64,000 bases of DNA, taken from assembly GCA_009767595.1 (NCBI GenBank), contig VSDK01013114.1, positions 45,726 to 109,725 on the forward strand. The letters run 5' to 3'. Positions 1-12,420 of this stretch are shown piece after piece. Each line of letters begins with the position of its first letter. Within the stretch, counting starts at the first letter, position 1. The DNA is from Symbiodinium kawagutii (lineage: Eukaryota > Sar > Dinophyceae > Suessiales > Symbiodiniaceae). The position numbers and the translations under genes are program-made. The notes under the pieces were generated by a model. It saw only the letters and a program-made list of their open reading frames with translations, did not search any database and had not been told where the DNA came from.

Positions 1-125
1 TCATGAGGATGATGATGATGATGATGCTGACGATGAGGATGATGATGATGATGATGATCATGATGATGAGGATGATGATGATGATGATGATGCTGACGAT
101 GAGGATGATGATGAAGATGAGGATG

Positions 126-157
<32 letters not shown>

Positions 158-285
158 AATGATCATGATGATGATAATGATCATGATGATGATGATGATG
201 ATGCTGACGATGAGGATGAGGATGAGGATGAGGATGATGATGATGATAATGATCATGATGATGATGATGATGATGATGATGCTGC

Positions 286-317
<32 letters not shown>

Positions 318-443
318 CTGACGATGAGGATGATGATGAAGATGATGATGATGATAATGAAAATGATAATGAACATGATGATGATAATGATCATTATGAT
401 GATGATGATGATGATGCTGACGATGAGGATGAGGATGAGGATG

Positions 444-503
<60 letters not shown>

Positions 504-584
504 AATGGTGATGATGATGATGATGATTATGATGATGATGAGGATGGTGATGATGATCATGACGAGGATGGTGATGATGATGAA

Positions 585-638
<54 letters not shown>

Positions 639-650
639 CAACAATAGAAA
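1..650. repeat. GAT/ATG trinucleotide microsatellite
   Basis: The whole segment is an imperfect GAT repeat broken at intervals by a recurring block (gctgacgatgaggatg). It is open in two frames as poly-Met or poly-Asp and as poly-His on the other strand, but the composition is pure low-complexity repeat and nothing suggests a gene. It runs off the left edge of the window. Confidence 0.95.
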
Positions 651-1750
651 CAATAATGATGTATAACAATGGTTGAAAGGCCAAAAGACCCGGGCTGCAT
701 GGACGTGCAGCATATATACATCCTGCTCCGTACTAAGCATGGTGACTTTTGGGGTGGATGCTCACACCTACCTCTTTGCGACTTAATTTATAACGGCCAA
801 AAGACCTGGCTTTATTCAGTATCAATCAACTGATGAAGGGCCAAAAGACATGCTTTACTTTGCCCATTTTGCCATGTTGGCTGGTCAATGGCCATAGCTT
901 GTAGCCAACCAAGGCTTCCTCAATTATCAATTGTTTGGCACCCCAACGCACACATCATCAATCCAACCAGCAGAATTGTGGTCAAATATTGCTACTGATT
1001 GGACTTATTAAGTCATTAATTAAGCATCCGTTTGTGTGAATAAACACATGTTGAACAAAAAACACATTGTATGAATAACATCGAATCAAGAAATTAAACA
1101 AAACAATGATTGATGATCATGCACCATCATGACCATTTGCGATTTATCATAGCGATGGTGACCAAAGAAATCATGATTGGTAATGATTAAAATCCTGAAG
1201 CATCTCAAGCTTTATTCGCTAATGCCAACCCGTTTTCCAACTGGTGTACCATCATTAAGCGTAAAACAAAGCATCATTAATCTACCATCAATTAATGTGG
1301 GCCATAAAACTAATCCCAAAGCCATCATTACCGATCGTTGCCAATCATGATTTGGCTGCCAATCACTACCGATCATTACCAATTGATAATGGCAATCTCG
1401 AACCATCATCAATGATTAATGAATTCTTAATGGTAATGATCAAAATCACCAAGCATCTCAACATAATTATCTCAACCATCATTCCACTATCGACCATTAT
1501 GTAATCATTACCATTCCCGGTGGATCGCCATTGCTGGTGGATCATTCAACTATCAACAGTTCATATCCACTACCATTGGCGATGCTAACCATTCATATAA
1601 TGGTAGTAGATTGATTTATCATACATCAAATAGCCACTAAAAGCTATATTCCAAAAAGCTAATCCACCCAGTTACGGATGATGGTTAGCATCTCAACCAT
1701 CATCCACCACCAGCCATTCCAACGGTTGATGGCTGTGCCAACGAAGTGAC
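651..1750. other. Non-coding AT-rich DNA, probably intron
   Basis: Degenerate simple sequence rich in caatcatta and ggttaatg variants, with a thrice-repeated phrase ggccaaaagac near 677-845. No convincing coding block, RNA gene or inverted-repeat element was seen. Confidence 0.6.
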
Positions 1751-1799
1751 AGAGTCTGCTGGCACATCCAAGGAGGTGCCCTCCACGGTTCCCAGCAGC
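1751..1799 (-). CDS. Exon: fibronectin III-like repeat fragment
   Basis: GC-rich island preceded on the minus strand by ctgag (acceptor) and followed by a gt donor. It reads LLGTVEGTSLDVPADS, which matches in pattern the exon at 44621-44671 (VGIVPKGTHVQSVPDST) and stops at the same place in the repeat. This suggests the beta-rich repeat family recurs at the downstream end of the host gene. The exon is short and the neighbouring exons of this repeat were not found, so the assignment is tentative. Confidence 0.45.
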
Positions 1800-1992
1800 C
1801 TCAGTAGAACGTCGGGGCAGTTGGAGGTGTGTGTTTCAACCATGGGGGATAACTAGAGTAGCGAGGTATACCAAGGGTTGATATTAGGAAACAAATGAAC
1901 AAGGAGGTGAATGAAGCATGATTAACCAATGGTTAATGGTTGATAAAACAAGGGACAGTAAGCAATAACGATAGGGGATATACCAAATAGAT

Positions 1993-2113
1993 GTGGTGGT
2001 TTCTCAAGCCGTAGGGAACCCCAAAGCTCTGGTTTATGTTGAAAAATGGTTCAGCCAGGATGATTTAGGGATACCCTCTTTTCGCTCTTTTGACAAAACA
2101 CCGGCTGGTGGGC
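1993..2113. mobile_element. Diverged MITE, family A
   Basis: Starts ggtggtttctcaagc and keeps the internal phrase gatgatttaggg seen in intact family A copies, but the right terminal repeat is badly eroded. Confidence 0.4.
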
Positions 2114-4043
2114 AAAAGAGAAACACCATCACCACCACAGCCACATCAACAAACAATGACATTCAATTTTCAACCATGATGACAAAACAAACAGCAAACC
2201 GAGTGACCAACCAGATTTGCTACATGGTTATTTTGATGCATTCAGCATGAATATGGCTTATCTATCACCCACCAACAAGTCAAGTTGTTGTCTCCAACTA
2301 TATATTGCTGGTTGCATTCAAACAATCGTTGTCAGATTTGTTTTCCGTCTTGCCAACATGCATCAATCGCCTCTAACCAACTAACAAACACAACGTCCTA
2401 ACCACCCCAACCATCCAACCATCCAACCGAGCCAAGCCAAGCCAAACCCAATCAACGAGCCAACCATCAGCGTCCACCAACGTCAACGTGACCCCCCCCT
2501 CCGCCCTTCACAGCTCGCGTTCTGGCAACTCTCGGCCGCACAAAGGCAGATTAGTGGCCTGGAAGGACCTCAGCAAAGCACCAAGGATCCCCAAGGATCC
2601 CCTACTTTGCTGGTAAGGATTGGAACAAATGATGCTGTTGGGATCATGCTGTATGGATTGGGATCGGATCGCATCCCAAGTCGTCTTAGTTTTTGCTGCT
2701 GTTCAACTGATTTGCTTCAGCTGTCGTTGGTGATACTGTGGTTGTCGTCTTTCATTGATCTACAACTGTGGCAAATCAAAACATGATATTCTGCCGCACT
2801 GAAAAGTCTACCCCCAAGGATACCACCCAAGAATGAGAGGCCCCGGTGCTGAAGCTTAATTTAGATACATACATGCTCTTGCGGCCATAATCTTTGTGCG
2901 TGTGTATAGAATTACATGATATATTATGTAGAAATAACATGAGATAGGGAAATATATTTCATAATCTGGATCAAAAACATTTAGAATCATTGATCTGTTA
3001 TCGCGGATTACCTTGTCATTGGCATTTTGGGATCTTGAAAGTCCGTTGCTTGGGAACCGCGAGCGTAACAAGCATCAGGCTATGACACAAAGGGTTTTCA
3101 GGCCTCTAAATTGGCTTCTTGTCCAGCTGATGCTTCCCAATACTCGGGGATCTGATGAATTCAAGTACCCCAAAATGACCGCAAAGTGCATGCTCGACCT
3201 ATCATCTGTGGTTCTCATTCCTCCATTCAATCACATCTCTTTGATGCAAAGCTCGATCAAAGTCCCAAAGTTCTGACATTCCATGTGTTATCCCCCACCT
3301 GAAGCCTCCAAAATAAGCATTCAATGAGCCCAGCCACAGTCTCTCAACAATCATGCCTGCTGTAGACTATTTTCTATCTGATCCCTTTGTCACCAAGCAA
3401 GAAGCCTGTTTCACCATCAAGCTCATCCTCCAAATGCTTGGGTATCTCGATGAAACTACGGATTTCCAAGCACATGGTCCAGATTTTGGAAGCACCCATT
3501 GCCATTCTCCTAGTCTTCGCAGCTTGGCCTTTCACCCAAGATCATCCGCAGAGGCACGTTCCATTCTCAACGGTCCAGAACACCGCAGGAGCATCGATGA
3601 TCCTTGGCCGTGCCGAGGATGACTGGCCTAATCTCCAACCACCATATGTTCATCTCATCAAGTTGGGGGATGCAGGTTGAAGATGGAACTTGGAGACGAG
3701 CTTAGAGGGAGGTCCTTAGGTGGGAGATAGTCAAGGTAGCAAACTCTGAGTTGGTTTTGTTGCATGGAACTATTTAGATATGCATAGCCAAGTTGGCCTG
3801 ACAATCACCATTATCAACCACTAGAGCTGCATCAACACCACTGTTGAACCATTGGTGATTGACCATGAATGCTTACAGTATCTATCCTGAGCTATCACTA
3901 AACCATGATCAGAACTTAAGTGTGTGCTACCATTTAACCCTTATTGTCCATCAATTTACACATCACTTGATCATCATCTACCATTGTAAAATCATCACTT
4001 CATCAAATTACCATTGCCTCAAATCCCAAGCAACCATCCCTGG
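2114..4043. other. Non-coding, one ambiguous GC-rich island at 2490-2600
   Basis: The 2490-2600 island could be an exon on either strand: open both ways with plausible splice sites, and it matches neither host-gene repeat. The rest is AT-rich with no recognisable gene. Confidence 0.4.
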
Positions 4044-4148
4044 TTGGTGGTTGAACTGCCCCAATGAAACATATTCTTGTCAGCCAACCAACCCTTTGGT
4101 AATACATTTGTTCAAATTTAAACAAGTCCATCAAACCACCAACCAGTA
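4044..4148. mobile_element. MITE-like element, family B (diverged)
   Basis: Left end ggttggtggttgaa and right end aaaccaccaacca are an imperfect inverted pair; the interior shares ccaatgaaacatatt and gccaaccaacc with the cleaner copy at 43131-43220. Confidence 0.5.
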
Positions 4149-4292
4149 GGTGTTTAACCCTTCTTGTCGGTTATTACCCCCTACTTAGTAACCATTCTGT
4201 ACCACTATGGTCAAGGTATCCACGCAACTCACTGGTCCAACCGAACCCCTGCCACTGCCCCCCGGTGCCCAACGGTGCAGGGCTCCCCCCCG

Positions 4293-4395
4293 TCACGTGG
4301 CCATGGCACTGGAAGGCCACGGCGGAGAAGGTGTCCAAGCGGAAACTCTGCGCCAGGATGGCAGGGTCCACCCCCGCGGAGGTCAAGGTATTGGC
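4293..4395 (-). CDS. Candidate exon of the host gene
   Basis: GC-rich block open on the minus strand after an aag acceptor, reading ANTLTSAGVDPAILAQ and then SFRLDTFSAVAFQ. The mixed helical composition and the strand agree with the second host-gene repeat module, but no direct match was found, and the downstream border is a guess. Confidence 0.35.
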
Positions 4396-4449
4396 CTTCA
4401 GCCCCCAGCAGGTGGGGCCATGGGCCAGTTGATCCAGGCCGCGGGTTGA

Positions 4450-5775
4450 TGAGGGGCTGTATCCCCTAAAAGCCTTTTCCATTAAAGGGGTGGTCACTCA
4501 CCACTTATATAGTGGTCGCTCAGCACTTGGATGTGCACCCGCACTTAGAAGGTGGTCACCAACCATGGTTTCTTGGGGTTATAGGCTACCTTATAGGGAG
4601 CAACTAACCATGGTTGCCCAGCTGCACATCCAAGTAGTGGACATGGATAGGATGCTAGGGAAAGAAATGGAGTTAGGGGTGAAACAGAAAAGGAACAACT
4701 AGTTGTTGGGTCAAATAGTCTTGGTTTAGGGGTGAAACAAACATGGAACAACAAGAAGCAAGCAAGACTAGTTGGATCTGGTTGCGCATGAATCTGATGC
4801 AAATGGTTTTAGTTTTAGCAGTGGCACAAGGCCAACCGGAAGTTGCCCCAGCTTGTACTTGTAGGAAGTGGGTGTCCTAGGACATGCCTCGAAAACACGA
4901 CAAATGCAGCACAGAGACAAACCTGATCGTGCACCAGTTCACTCTTGAACAACACTCTTGGTATAACACTCTTGTGCAACAAGTTTTGTAAAGATGTTTT
5001 TGATACATAAAACTGTTGTGGAAAACACTCGCAGAGTGGACGCTCTTGGTGTACACTCTTGTAGAAATTTGGTATGACATCATGGTAAGACACTTTTAGA
5101 GGGCTGCCGGCACTCTGGTGGCAGTACACTCTTGGAGTGACATTCGAACAAACATCTTGGCTAAACGCTCTTGCAACAGTTGGGGTGACACTATTGACCA
5201 CGCATTGCGCTTAAACTAGATCAATGGAATGGTTAATGAGCAACAAAGAAACACAGCTTTATCCACCACATATCAACGGATTAACAGTCAGATCATCATG
5301 GTAAAGGACCTGACTGAGCCACACTACCCTTGATTGATTGCCCTCGAAACAACTAATTTACGCGTGTATGTTCTTATGTCGAGATGTATGCGCATGTGTT
5401 TACTAGTGGATAATTGCTGGTTGTGTAATTGTTGATTGTTGTGGAGATGTTTTGAATATCGTTGGTCTATGATGGACAATGCATGTTAAAACCATCATAT
5501 TATGTACTCGCAGTGGAGCATCAGCAGTCTATAGCCATGATTCATCTTTTATCCCTACAAACCTGTAATGATGATGGTGAATGATGTTTCACAAACTGCT
5601 GGCAAAAGGATTTTTCTACCAGCGATGCTAGATGAACCACCAAGTACGCATGATTGGAGCCTTCATACATATTGATGTCAACCAGAAACAAACATCCTTC
5701 CACCGGTCGAATGATTATTACCAGGAATGCAAGGGATGGTTGCCAATACTACCTTTTGTCATGCTTTAAGCTGTG
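4450..5775. other. Non-coding; hairpin and repeated phrase
   Basis: Holds an inverted pair cttggatgtgca (about 4523) and tgcacatccaag (about 4624) with an inner pair around ccatggtt, resembling the hairpin at 24003-24087. From 4900 to 5190 the word cactcttg/aacactctt recurs many times. No gene seen. Confidence 0.5.
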
Positions 5776-5779
5776 AATT

Positions 5780-5935
5780 TACAAGGCTACCAGCAGGACG
5801 TGGGCTGACCCCAGGCCACATTGTGTCAACCGCCTGATCAATCCGCTTGAGAGTCTGCTGGGCGCCGCTTAAGATCATGAGAGAGGCAACCACAAGTGTA
5901 GAGGTCTTGGCAGCGAAAAACACAACTTGACATCT
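5780..5935 (-). CDS. Candidate exon of the host gene
   Basis: Open block on the minus strand reading AAKTSTLVVASLMILS and then GAQQTLKRIDQAVDTM, with more balanced composition than the surrounding AT-rich DNA. Possible acceptors (caag) and a GC donor after RIDQ exist, but the borders are not settled and there is no clear homologue among the other exons. Confidence 0.35.
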
Positions 5936-5956
5936 ACATAAATCAGTATGTATGTG

Positions 5957-5985
5957 TAATATATATATATATATATATTTATATA
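5957..5985. repeat. AT dinucleotide microsatellite
   Basis: Uninterrupted (at)n run followed by tatatagaaac; one of several similar runs in the window (also near 25620, 29005, 29930, 47600-47745 and 62808). Confidence 0.9.
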
Positions 5986-6387
5986 TAGAAACACATGTAC
6001 TTGTATTTATGTGTATATACAAATCTAGACATATAATTCTTAGATAAACCTTGTATACCAACTAATTTCTTGGTAAGTCACATCCTCAGGCCATGGCTGA
6101 TGATGATCCCCAGCCACACTGTCTGTGAACTACCAGCTTGGCTTCTCACATGACGTCCATGCCCAAAAGTTTGAGCTCAGAATGACTAGATACCATAGAT
6201 CCGCGTGATATCACAGATTTAATCTTCCATGGCTGGTCTGAGATGACCGTAGGTTACCCTCAACTAACCTGGCAATGAAGAAAATCCACCATTCATTGGG
6301 GTGTTTTCCTAGGGTTTCACTAAAAAAGTATGGCCAAAATCCAGCTGGCCAGGTTAGTTTACTGGAGGGTAATGCATACCCAGGATT

Positions 6388-6484
6388 AGTAAACCCCTGG
6401 TTGATTAATAGGGGGTATCCCCGAAAAGCCTTGGTTTCCCTTTAAAATGGTGACCCCCCCCTAATTAATCAACCAGGGGTTTAT
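6388..6484. repeat. Long hairpin (MITE-like)
   Basis: Arms taaacccctggttgattaat (about 6389-6408) and its near-perfect inverse (about 6463-6483) flank a loop containing ccgaaaagccttgg. Part of the loop recurs at 4455-4490, pointing to a dispersed family. Confidence 0.6.
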
Positions 6485-8351
6485 TAATTTTGGGTTAACA
6501 TTTCCCCGGAAAGGTTGATCCCCCCCCAAGATGCTGGAAACCGCTGGGCGACGGCTACCATTCACCTCTTCACCCAGGTTCCCCAGCCAGGTTGGAAGCA
6601 AAGATCGCCTCGGGGGGTCACCGCTGACCGCTTGGAAAACAGACTTGGAACCAATAATGGGCCAATAAGAATCAATATTGGGGGATGATCAACAATTTTC
6701 TATGGGTCAACTATAACTTGGTCAACTATAACTTGGAACCAATAATTGGTCAACTGTAACTTGGAACATAATTGGCTATGGGTCTATTTTTACCAACCAA
6801 TCATGGGGGATGATAAGCAATAGTAATAGGGAAAGCATCATCCGGACCATAACTAAGTTGAACAGAAAGTGTCATTCAGTCACTAATTAGCACAGTAAGT
6901 AAAAACATCATCCGGAACTTGTAAAACCGGCTTGGGAATTTAACATACTTAAGTCGAACAGACTTGCTTTCCACGAAAGGCAAAAACTCCAGTGCTCGAC
7001 TTGCAAAACAGTGCCTTTGAAGATGAAGCAGTTAGGTAAAGCTGCCGTTGTCCCCAATTCCAATCGGAGGATGACGGCTAGACACTGGTAGGGTCATCTA
7101 TAGGACACGGGGACCCGGGGACCCTCCTGGAATCGGTCACAGCTCGCTGGAAACCCGCTGAATGAGGTCCCATGGCGCATCCAGCGAGGCTGATTCACAC
7201 AGGGAGCATCTACAACTGGATGCCACTGCGACTGGTGACATTCAGCATGGTTTGATGGGAGTTAGTTCATCCACCTTAAAAACTTCAGCTGACCCTGCCC
7301 TACCCTTCCAGTTACCTTCATAATTCACAATTAATAAGTTCACTTACCTTTATAATTTCCACCCTTTCACCTTACCCTTATAGTTCACTTACCTTAACCA
7401 TCCCTGCTTGGGGTTCCCTGGTTACCTACTATGGGCTGCTTGCATTCCAGTCCCCCGAACTCAGCCCACCAGCGACTCCATTGCAGCTGGTCCGAGCCAC
7501 CGAATTGGTTGAGAGCGCCTTTGCCGTAGCAAGCACCGCCTGGCCGAGCTGTAGCATTAAAATAGTGAGTGAGTTAGTTGAGTTAGTTGAGTTAGCATTA
7601 GTCAAAATAGTGAGTGAGTTAGTTGAGTGGGATTTTGTGGTTGGATCATCAGTGACGAAGTGTGTGGTGTATGGTTTGGACTGATTTAGGATGTATAATT
7701 AATCAAATACTTCTTACATCTGAATACCAAGTAGCACTAGTGGGTCAATCACTGGCATATGGATGGTGTAGACAACCATACGTAGATACACTGATACAAG
7801 TACAGTATAGTGGACATATGGTGAATACAGGGAAACCAAACAGGAATGGCATATCGTTTATGAATAAGCCAATCGTCAAGATGAACAGTGTCCCAAACTC
7901 ATCACACCACTCCAGGACGATTGGGACTGGGTGATACTCACTGGTTTCTGTCAAAACCGTAACAAAGCAATAGCCCTGGCAAAAAGCTGATCAAACAGTC
8001 TCAAGGACAAACAAAAATAAGTCTGTGTAGTAAACTATGTTTGTCCTTGTAGTTGATCTCACCACCCAGTAACCAGTCTTAAGGATGGTTGATGTTGGCC
8101 ATCCATGGTTCATGGTTGATGATGTTTATCTAATAACCATCATCGCCACTATCAACCACGGCATTCACATGGATTGACCATATTCATCAACAACAACGCC
8201 ATGGTGAACCCAGAGTTTGCAACCACCACGTTGAGCCCAGGTGTGCCTGTGCATCTGCTAACGGTACCAGAATCTGATAGTTCACCTGGGCGAGCGGTGA
8301 AAAAACCAGCTCGATAAGGCTCTAAACATTGCTAGACCAGGTGGCAACATC
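6485..8351. other. Non-coding, probably intron
   Basis: AT-rich degenerate repeats, including tandem phrases at 6700-6790 (ggtcaactataacttgg) and 7565-7625 (gagttagttgagtta). No exon with both splice sites and a recognisable reading was found. Confidence 0.5.
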
Positions 8352-8457
8352 TACTTGGGCTTTTTAGAAATAGGGAGCCCGAAAAATGGTTGGTTTATTT
8401 CTATAATGGTTAATAGCTGGGATGATGTGGGGGTACTCCTATTGTGAGAAACCACCA
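8352..8457. mobile_element. MITE, family A (diverged)
   Basis: Interior aaaaatggttggtttatt and gatgatgtgggggtact match the family; the right end gagaaaccacc is intact while the left end has drifted. Confidence 0.55.
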
Positions 8458-8794
8458 CTTGGCAAAGTCCTATCAAACATGCACTGTCCGGTACGCGAAC
8501 CGATGGAATTATACATTTCTGGCAACACAGAACACAAAATCTACCCGAAATCCAAACCATCTGTCATGTTTGAGGTTGATATTGTTTATTTGTTGAATGT
8601 ATTGGATGATTTGTAGCTAGCTCAACGCGACGCAATCGATTCGTGGAACGATCCCTCGAAAAATTAGCCAAACCTGGCCAAACTGGACACAAGCTTCCCG
8701 AATGACAACTCAGACGATTGACCAGCCTATGGATGTTATCCCCGTGTTGTCAACCAGCAAGGCCACGATGGGCCAATGAACAGTCGCCAACAAC

Positions 8795-8952
8795 GGGAAG
8801 GTATTCCACCAGCTGGTGACCAGCTGAGCGCAGCTTCATCACCAGCTGAGCGCTGCTAGGCTCCAGACGGTCCATGAGGTCGACAATCTTCTGAGGCGAC
8901 CGGCTGCGCCCACTGACACGCCTTAGCAGGGAGGGAGCATCCTTGGTGACCT
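8795..8952 (-). CDS. Exon: second repeat module, C-terminal part
   Basis: Begins after gtgcag and reads KVTKDAPSLLRR (the K codon is shared with the exon at 9653-9713), then helical sequence PQKIVDLMDRLEPSS and AQLVMKLRSAGHQLVEY. The exon starts in the phase that the upstream exon leaves, and VT.....LLRR parallels VTVNLARRL in the exon at 26963-27078. Its downstream border (before gttgtt) is a guess. It is one of the longest host exons and the clearest coding block in the first 10 kb. No named domain is recognised. Confidence 0.55.
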
Positions 8953-9652
8953 CTGCACCCACTGATCTCATGAGCCGCCACCCTGAGAAGTTCGGGAACC
9001 CAGCGATGGTTGCTGGTTGTTCTATGGTGGAGCTGCAGATCTGGTCCGGTTGGAACTACAAGTGGAGTCCACGGCAGTTGGGTTGGCAGCAGCTGCAAGC
9101 GATTTCACCACTCACGACAGTCCTGCTGCGGCCAACAGCACCATGCCAACCATTACATAAAACCAGCTCCATCAACATCAACAAGTTGCTGGTCAGTAAT
9201 TAATGAATGATGATTGAATGATGGTTATTCTTTTTGGACGTTGGATAACCATGGCTAATCAAAAATCATCCATGAACTCTTGACACTGATATGATATTAT
9301 ATGGTTAATGATGGGTCGACAACTATGGATCGATAAAGGTGAACAATATATAATCGTTATTACCAATAGTTGGAACGATGATGACTTTGCCAATAATACC
9401 AATAAGCATGGACGATTGGCTTACAAATAACCAATGTTAATCTCTATTACTCGACTCATACTCATGATTGATTGATCGATTGATTGATTGATTGATTGAT
9501 GGTTAGTTTTTGATTTTTTGGTTCATAGTAACAACCATAGGTTTTTGATTCAACAAAATGGTTCATACCCCTCCTGCAGATTCTCAGAGCACGTCTTCCG
9601 GCCATGTCCCAATTCGATGCCAGTCCCTCACCCGCCACCGCAACCAAGGCGC

Positions 9653-9713
9653 TGATATCACTGGGGGGCACCGAGTAACTGGAGGCCAAGGCGTTCCGAG
9701 ACGCGTCCGTCAC
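9653..9713 (-). CDS. Exon: second repeat module, helical part
   Basis: Sixty-one nucleotides between an AG acceptor and a GC donor, reading VTDASRNALASSYSVPPSDI plus one base. It has exactly the length and phase of the exon at 28877-28937 (VSAAAKNALAIALGVEPESL) and is clearly the same exon of another repeat copy. It joins in frame to 8795-8952. Confidence 0.6.
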
Positions 9714-9770
9714 CTGGTTGAGGTGCGCGTGCGACGATGATGGCTCTGCTGATCGTCATGGTTTCCATAT

Positions 9771-9883
9771 GGTGGTTTCTCAAGCCATAGGGAGCCCCAA
9801 AATGGTTGGCTTATTACGCTTATTACTATATGAATGGTTAATAGCTGGGATGATTTGGAGGATCCCCTATTTTGAGAAACACC
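9771..9883. mobile_element. MITE, family A
   Basis: Terminal inverted repeats ggtggtttctcaag and tttgagaaacaccc, flanked by a direct atat, with the family interior (atggttggcttatta, gatgatttggagg). Lies in the intron between exons 10049-10113 and 9653-9713, 58 bp from the latter. Confidence 0.75.
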
Positions 9884-10048
9884 CATATCATTGCCATTTG
9901 TTGCATTCATACAAATGCATACTCATTGCCCAAACCCATAGAAAACCACTCATTCTGATTCAGGTCATCTTTACAGGAACAGGTTGCTGAACCAAATCCT
10001 TGGAGTGCCACTTAGTGCCATGGAAGCGCCACGGATTCAGCGCTGGGC

Positions 10049-10113
10049 CTGCTCCAAAGTGGCACCATCCACGGCGAAACGGAACTGTCCAGCGATCTGT
10101 GCGACTACATCGC
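10049..10113 (-). CDS. Exon: second repeat module, beta part
   Basis: AG acceptor, then two bases and DVVAQIAGQFRFAVDGATLEQ in part, ending before a GC donor. Parallels the exon at 38974-39039 (FGFALEASPEQ), which stops at the same EQ. Joins in frame to 9653-9713, giving the same exon order as 38974-39039 followed by 28877-28937. Confidence 0.6.
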
Positions 10114-11219
10114 CTGCGCAGCGAGGATGAGTGACCTAAGTTGAATGCTGACTGCAGATTGTAGTTAGTGGTTGATGATGAATATGGTTTGACCAACCTA
10201 ATCATTTAGATATCAGTAATTATGGTGGTTAATTTTTAAGTTATAACCAGCAACCTGCCAAGGCTTGTTAACTTGGGCTGTAAGACATGGTTAATGATGA
10301 TTAATAGTGGTTAAATACATGGGTTAATAAATAACCATAGCTAACTTGGGTCAAGAAATGTCAGCTATGGGTAATACTAGGTTGAATAGGGGGGTTATCA
10401 ATGGTTGATTTGGGTCGTAACGAGGGTAGCTACCAGTTAAGGTCGATTTAACCATACTTACGTTACAAACCAACTCAGAGGGCACCAGTCGGTAGGTGTG
10501 CATGTCTCAAACACATTTTGTACGTTATTTTTGCATGCTGCTGGATGTCGGGTGATTAAGTTTTGCTTCCAAGTTGGTGATGAATCCTTTCAACACATAA
10601 AAACGAAAGGAAAACACAATTATGGCTCCGGGGCCCGCCACATCATGCACCGAAAGTGAAGTCCAAAAACAAGGAACGGTTGAGGTGAGACCAGCATTCA
10701 ACAATATTCTGGTCTCAGGTCTTTGGCGCTTTCAGAATGTAGCCATGTCAGGTACAAAGAAACAGTCGAGCAGCATCAAAATAGCTGGCTGCAATACAGT
10801 AAACTAATGGAACATCAACTAACAATGGCCATCAGGATTTTAATTGGTGGAAGATCCACAACAAGCAGTATGCAACCTTTCCGTTTACCACAAGTATAAT
10901 AATTTGGCCTGTGACCAGTATAGGAAACTTGTGATATCTATTGTGATTACAATCAGAACCATTGATCTCCCATCCGTCATCGCAGGATCCCCTTTTTCTG
11001 TTTCCTTCTCAAATAAACACCCATGATTAACCCTTATAACCTGGCTGTGGGTCAAACTCCCGTACCCCTGGTTCCCCTATCATTAACCATTGTTTTCCTT
11101 CTTATTGTTGGTTATCATCCCCCATGAAATTGGTTGGTCAATATTGACCCATAGCCACCTATAAACCTATAAATCACTAATCTATCGATTGAATCCCAGT
11201 GATCCTTGTCACACTAGCG
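10114..11219. other. Intron sequence; MITE family E at 11036-11163
   Basis: AT-rich. The 11036-11163 stretch begins cctggctgtgggtcaa and ends ttgacccatagccacc, an inverted pair shared with copies at 27970-28135, 28513-28645 and 43918-44052. Confidence 0.5.
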
Positions 11220-11302
11220 CCTGTGAAGTTGGATAGATCCCACTGATCGCCAGTGGTATCAGATTCGTTGGCGCCATCGCCTCAGCAGCAGCGAGCGCTC
11301 AT
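11220..11302 (-). CDS. Candidate exon, uncertain frame
   Basis: GC-rich island after gcacag on the minus strand. One frame gives ALAAAEAMAPTNLIPLAISG, typical of alanine-rich helical exons here, but the phase relative to the next exon could not be fixed. Confidence 0.3.
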
Positions 11303-11362
11303 CTGTGCAGCTGATGACAAGCACTGCACAGAACCAACGGAAAAGGTCTTTGGGATCGAAAT

Positions 11363-11463
11363 GGTGGTTTCCCAAAATAGGGGACCCTTAAAAATGGCTA
11401 GTTTATTACTAATAATGACTAATAATGGATGATTTGGGGGTACCCCTATTTTGAGAAACCACC
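11363..11463. mobile_element. MITE, family A
   Basis: Terminal inverted repeats ggtggtttcccaaaatagg and its inverse, flanked on both sides by aaat (4-bp target duplication). Interior gatgatttgggggtacccc matches other copies. Confidence 0.8.
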
Positions 11464-12325
11464 AAATAGTAGAAATACACCCTGGTAAACTAACATAGCA
11501 AGGGAAAATCACCATGTTTTAATTGAGAAACCCTGGGAAACCATTAATAATTGGTGGATTTTCCATTTCCATGTTTGTTTACCGGAGGGTAGTAGACCTT
11601 GACTTGGCAAACATGAAGACGGTTTTGGACTGTTCCATGAATTTTGGGATCAAATTTTGGGACTGTCGTTGGAATGTATGTGACTGTTCCATGAGGAAAA
11701 AACACCGAAATTCTTCTCGTTCCACAGTGAGAATTGACCAGGCAGGATGACCTCCTATGACAGATCAACTACCGTTTGGGCCCTTCTCCCTTTGCACAAA
11801 AGAGTAGAAAAGGCATTGGGCAACATATTATGCAAGCGACAATTGCAACACATATTCTACATACTGCATGTTACCAGAAGCGCACAGATTTTATCGTGCC
11901 AAAGGTTCAACTCACCTACATCAAAGCCTGAAGGACCCTCCCCGCAGGTGTGTACAGGGCACGCTGTGAAAAAACATGAGATCACCAGGGCGGTTTCGAA
12001 TCAGGTGATTGCTCCCAACTGACACTGACCATGCTATGCCATCCTCTGTACATAGCAAGGATTTTCTCAAGAGCACCTACACATCTGTGGACTCCTATCC
12101 TTTGCTTTTTTGTCAGGAAACCATTCAACTCCGGAAATCGACAACGACTTACTTGGTCCTCATGACATGCTGGGTGAAACAATTCTTCAACATACTGAGC
12201 TCCCGAGTTGAATCGATTGACTTTCCAATTTCCAAAGTTCCAAGCAGTTGCGAAAAGAAAGTGCAAATGATGATCAGGAAACATGTGGCCATCAAAAAGT
12301 GGGCCATCCTCCCCATATCATGTGG

Positions 12326-12420
12326 TTGGTGGCTTCAACCCCTCAGAAGCATATTAGTTGAGCAACCAACCATCCTGAATACTAGGGAGAGATAGGGAAT
12401 GTATGTTTGAAACGACCAGC
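12326..12420. mobile_element. MITE, family B
   Basis: Left ttggtggcttcaacccct and right gtttgaaacgaccagc; interior tattagttgagcaaccaacc aligns with the copy at 43131-43220. Confidence 0.6.

Noticed and set aside
3-647. Long Met/Asp-rich open frame
   Set aside because: It is the translation of a GAT microsatellite; both strands are open for the same reason.
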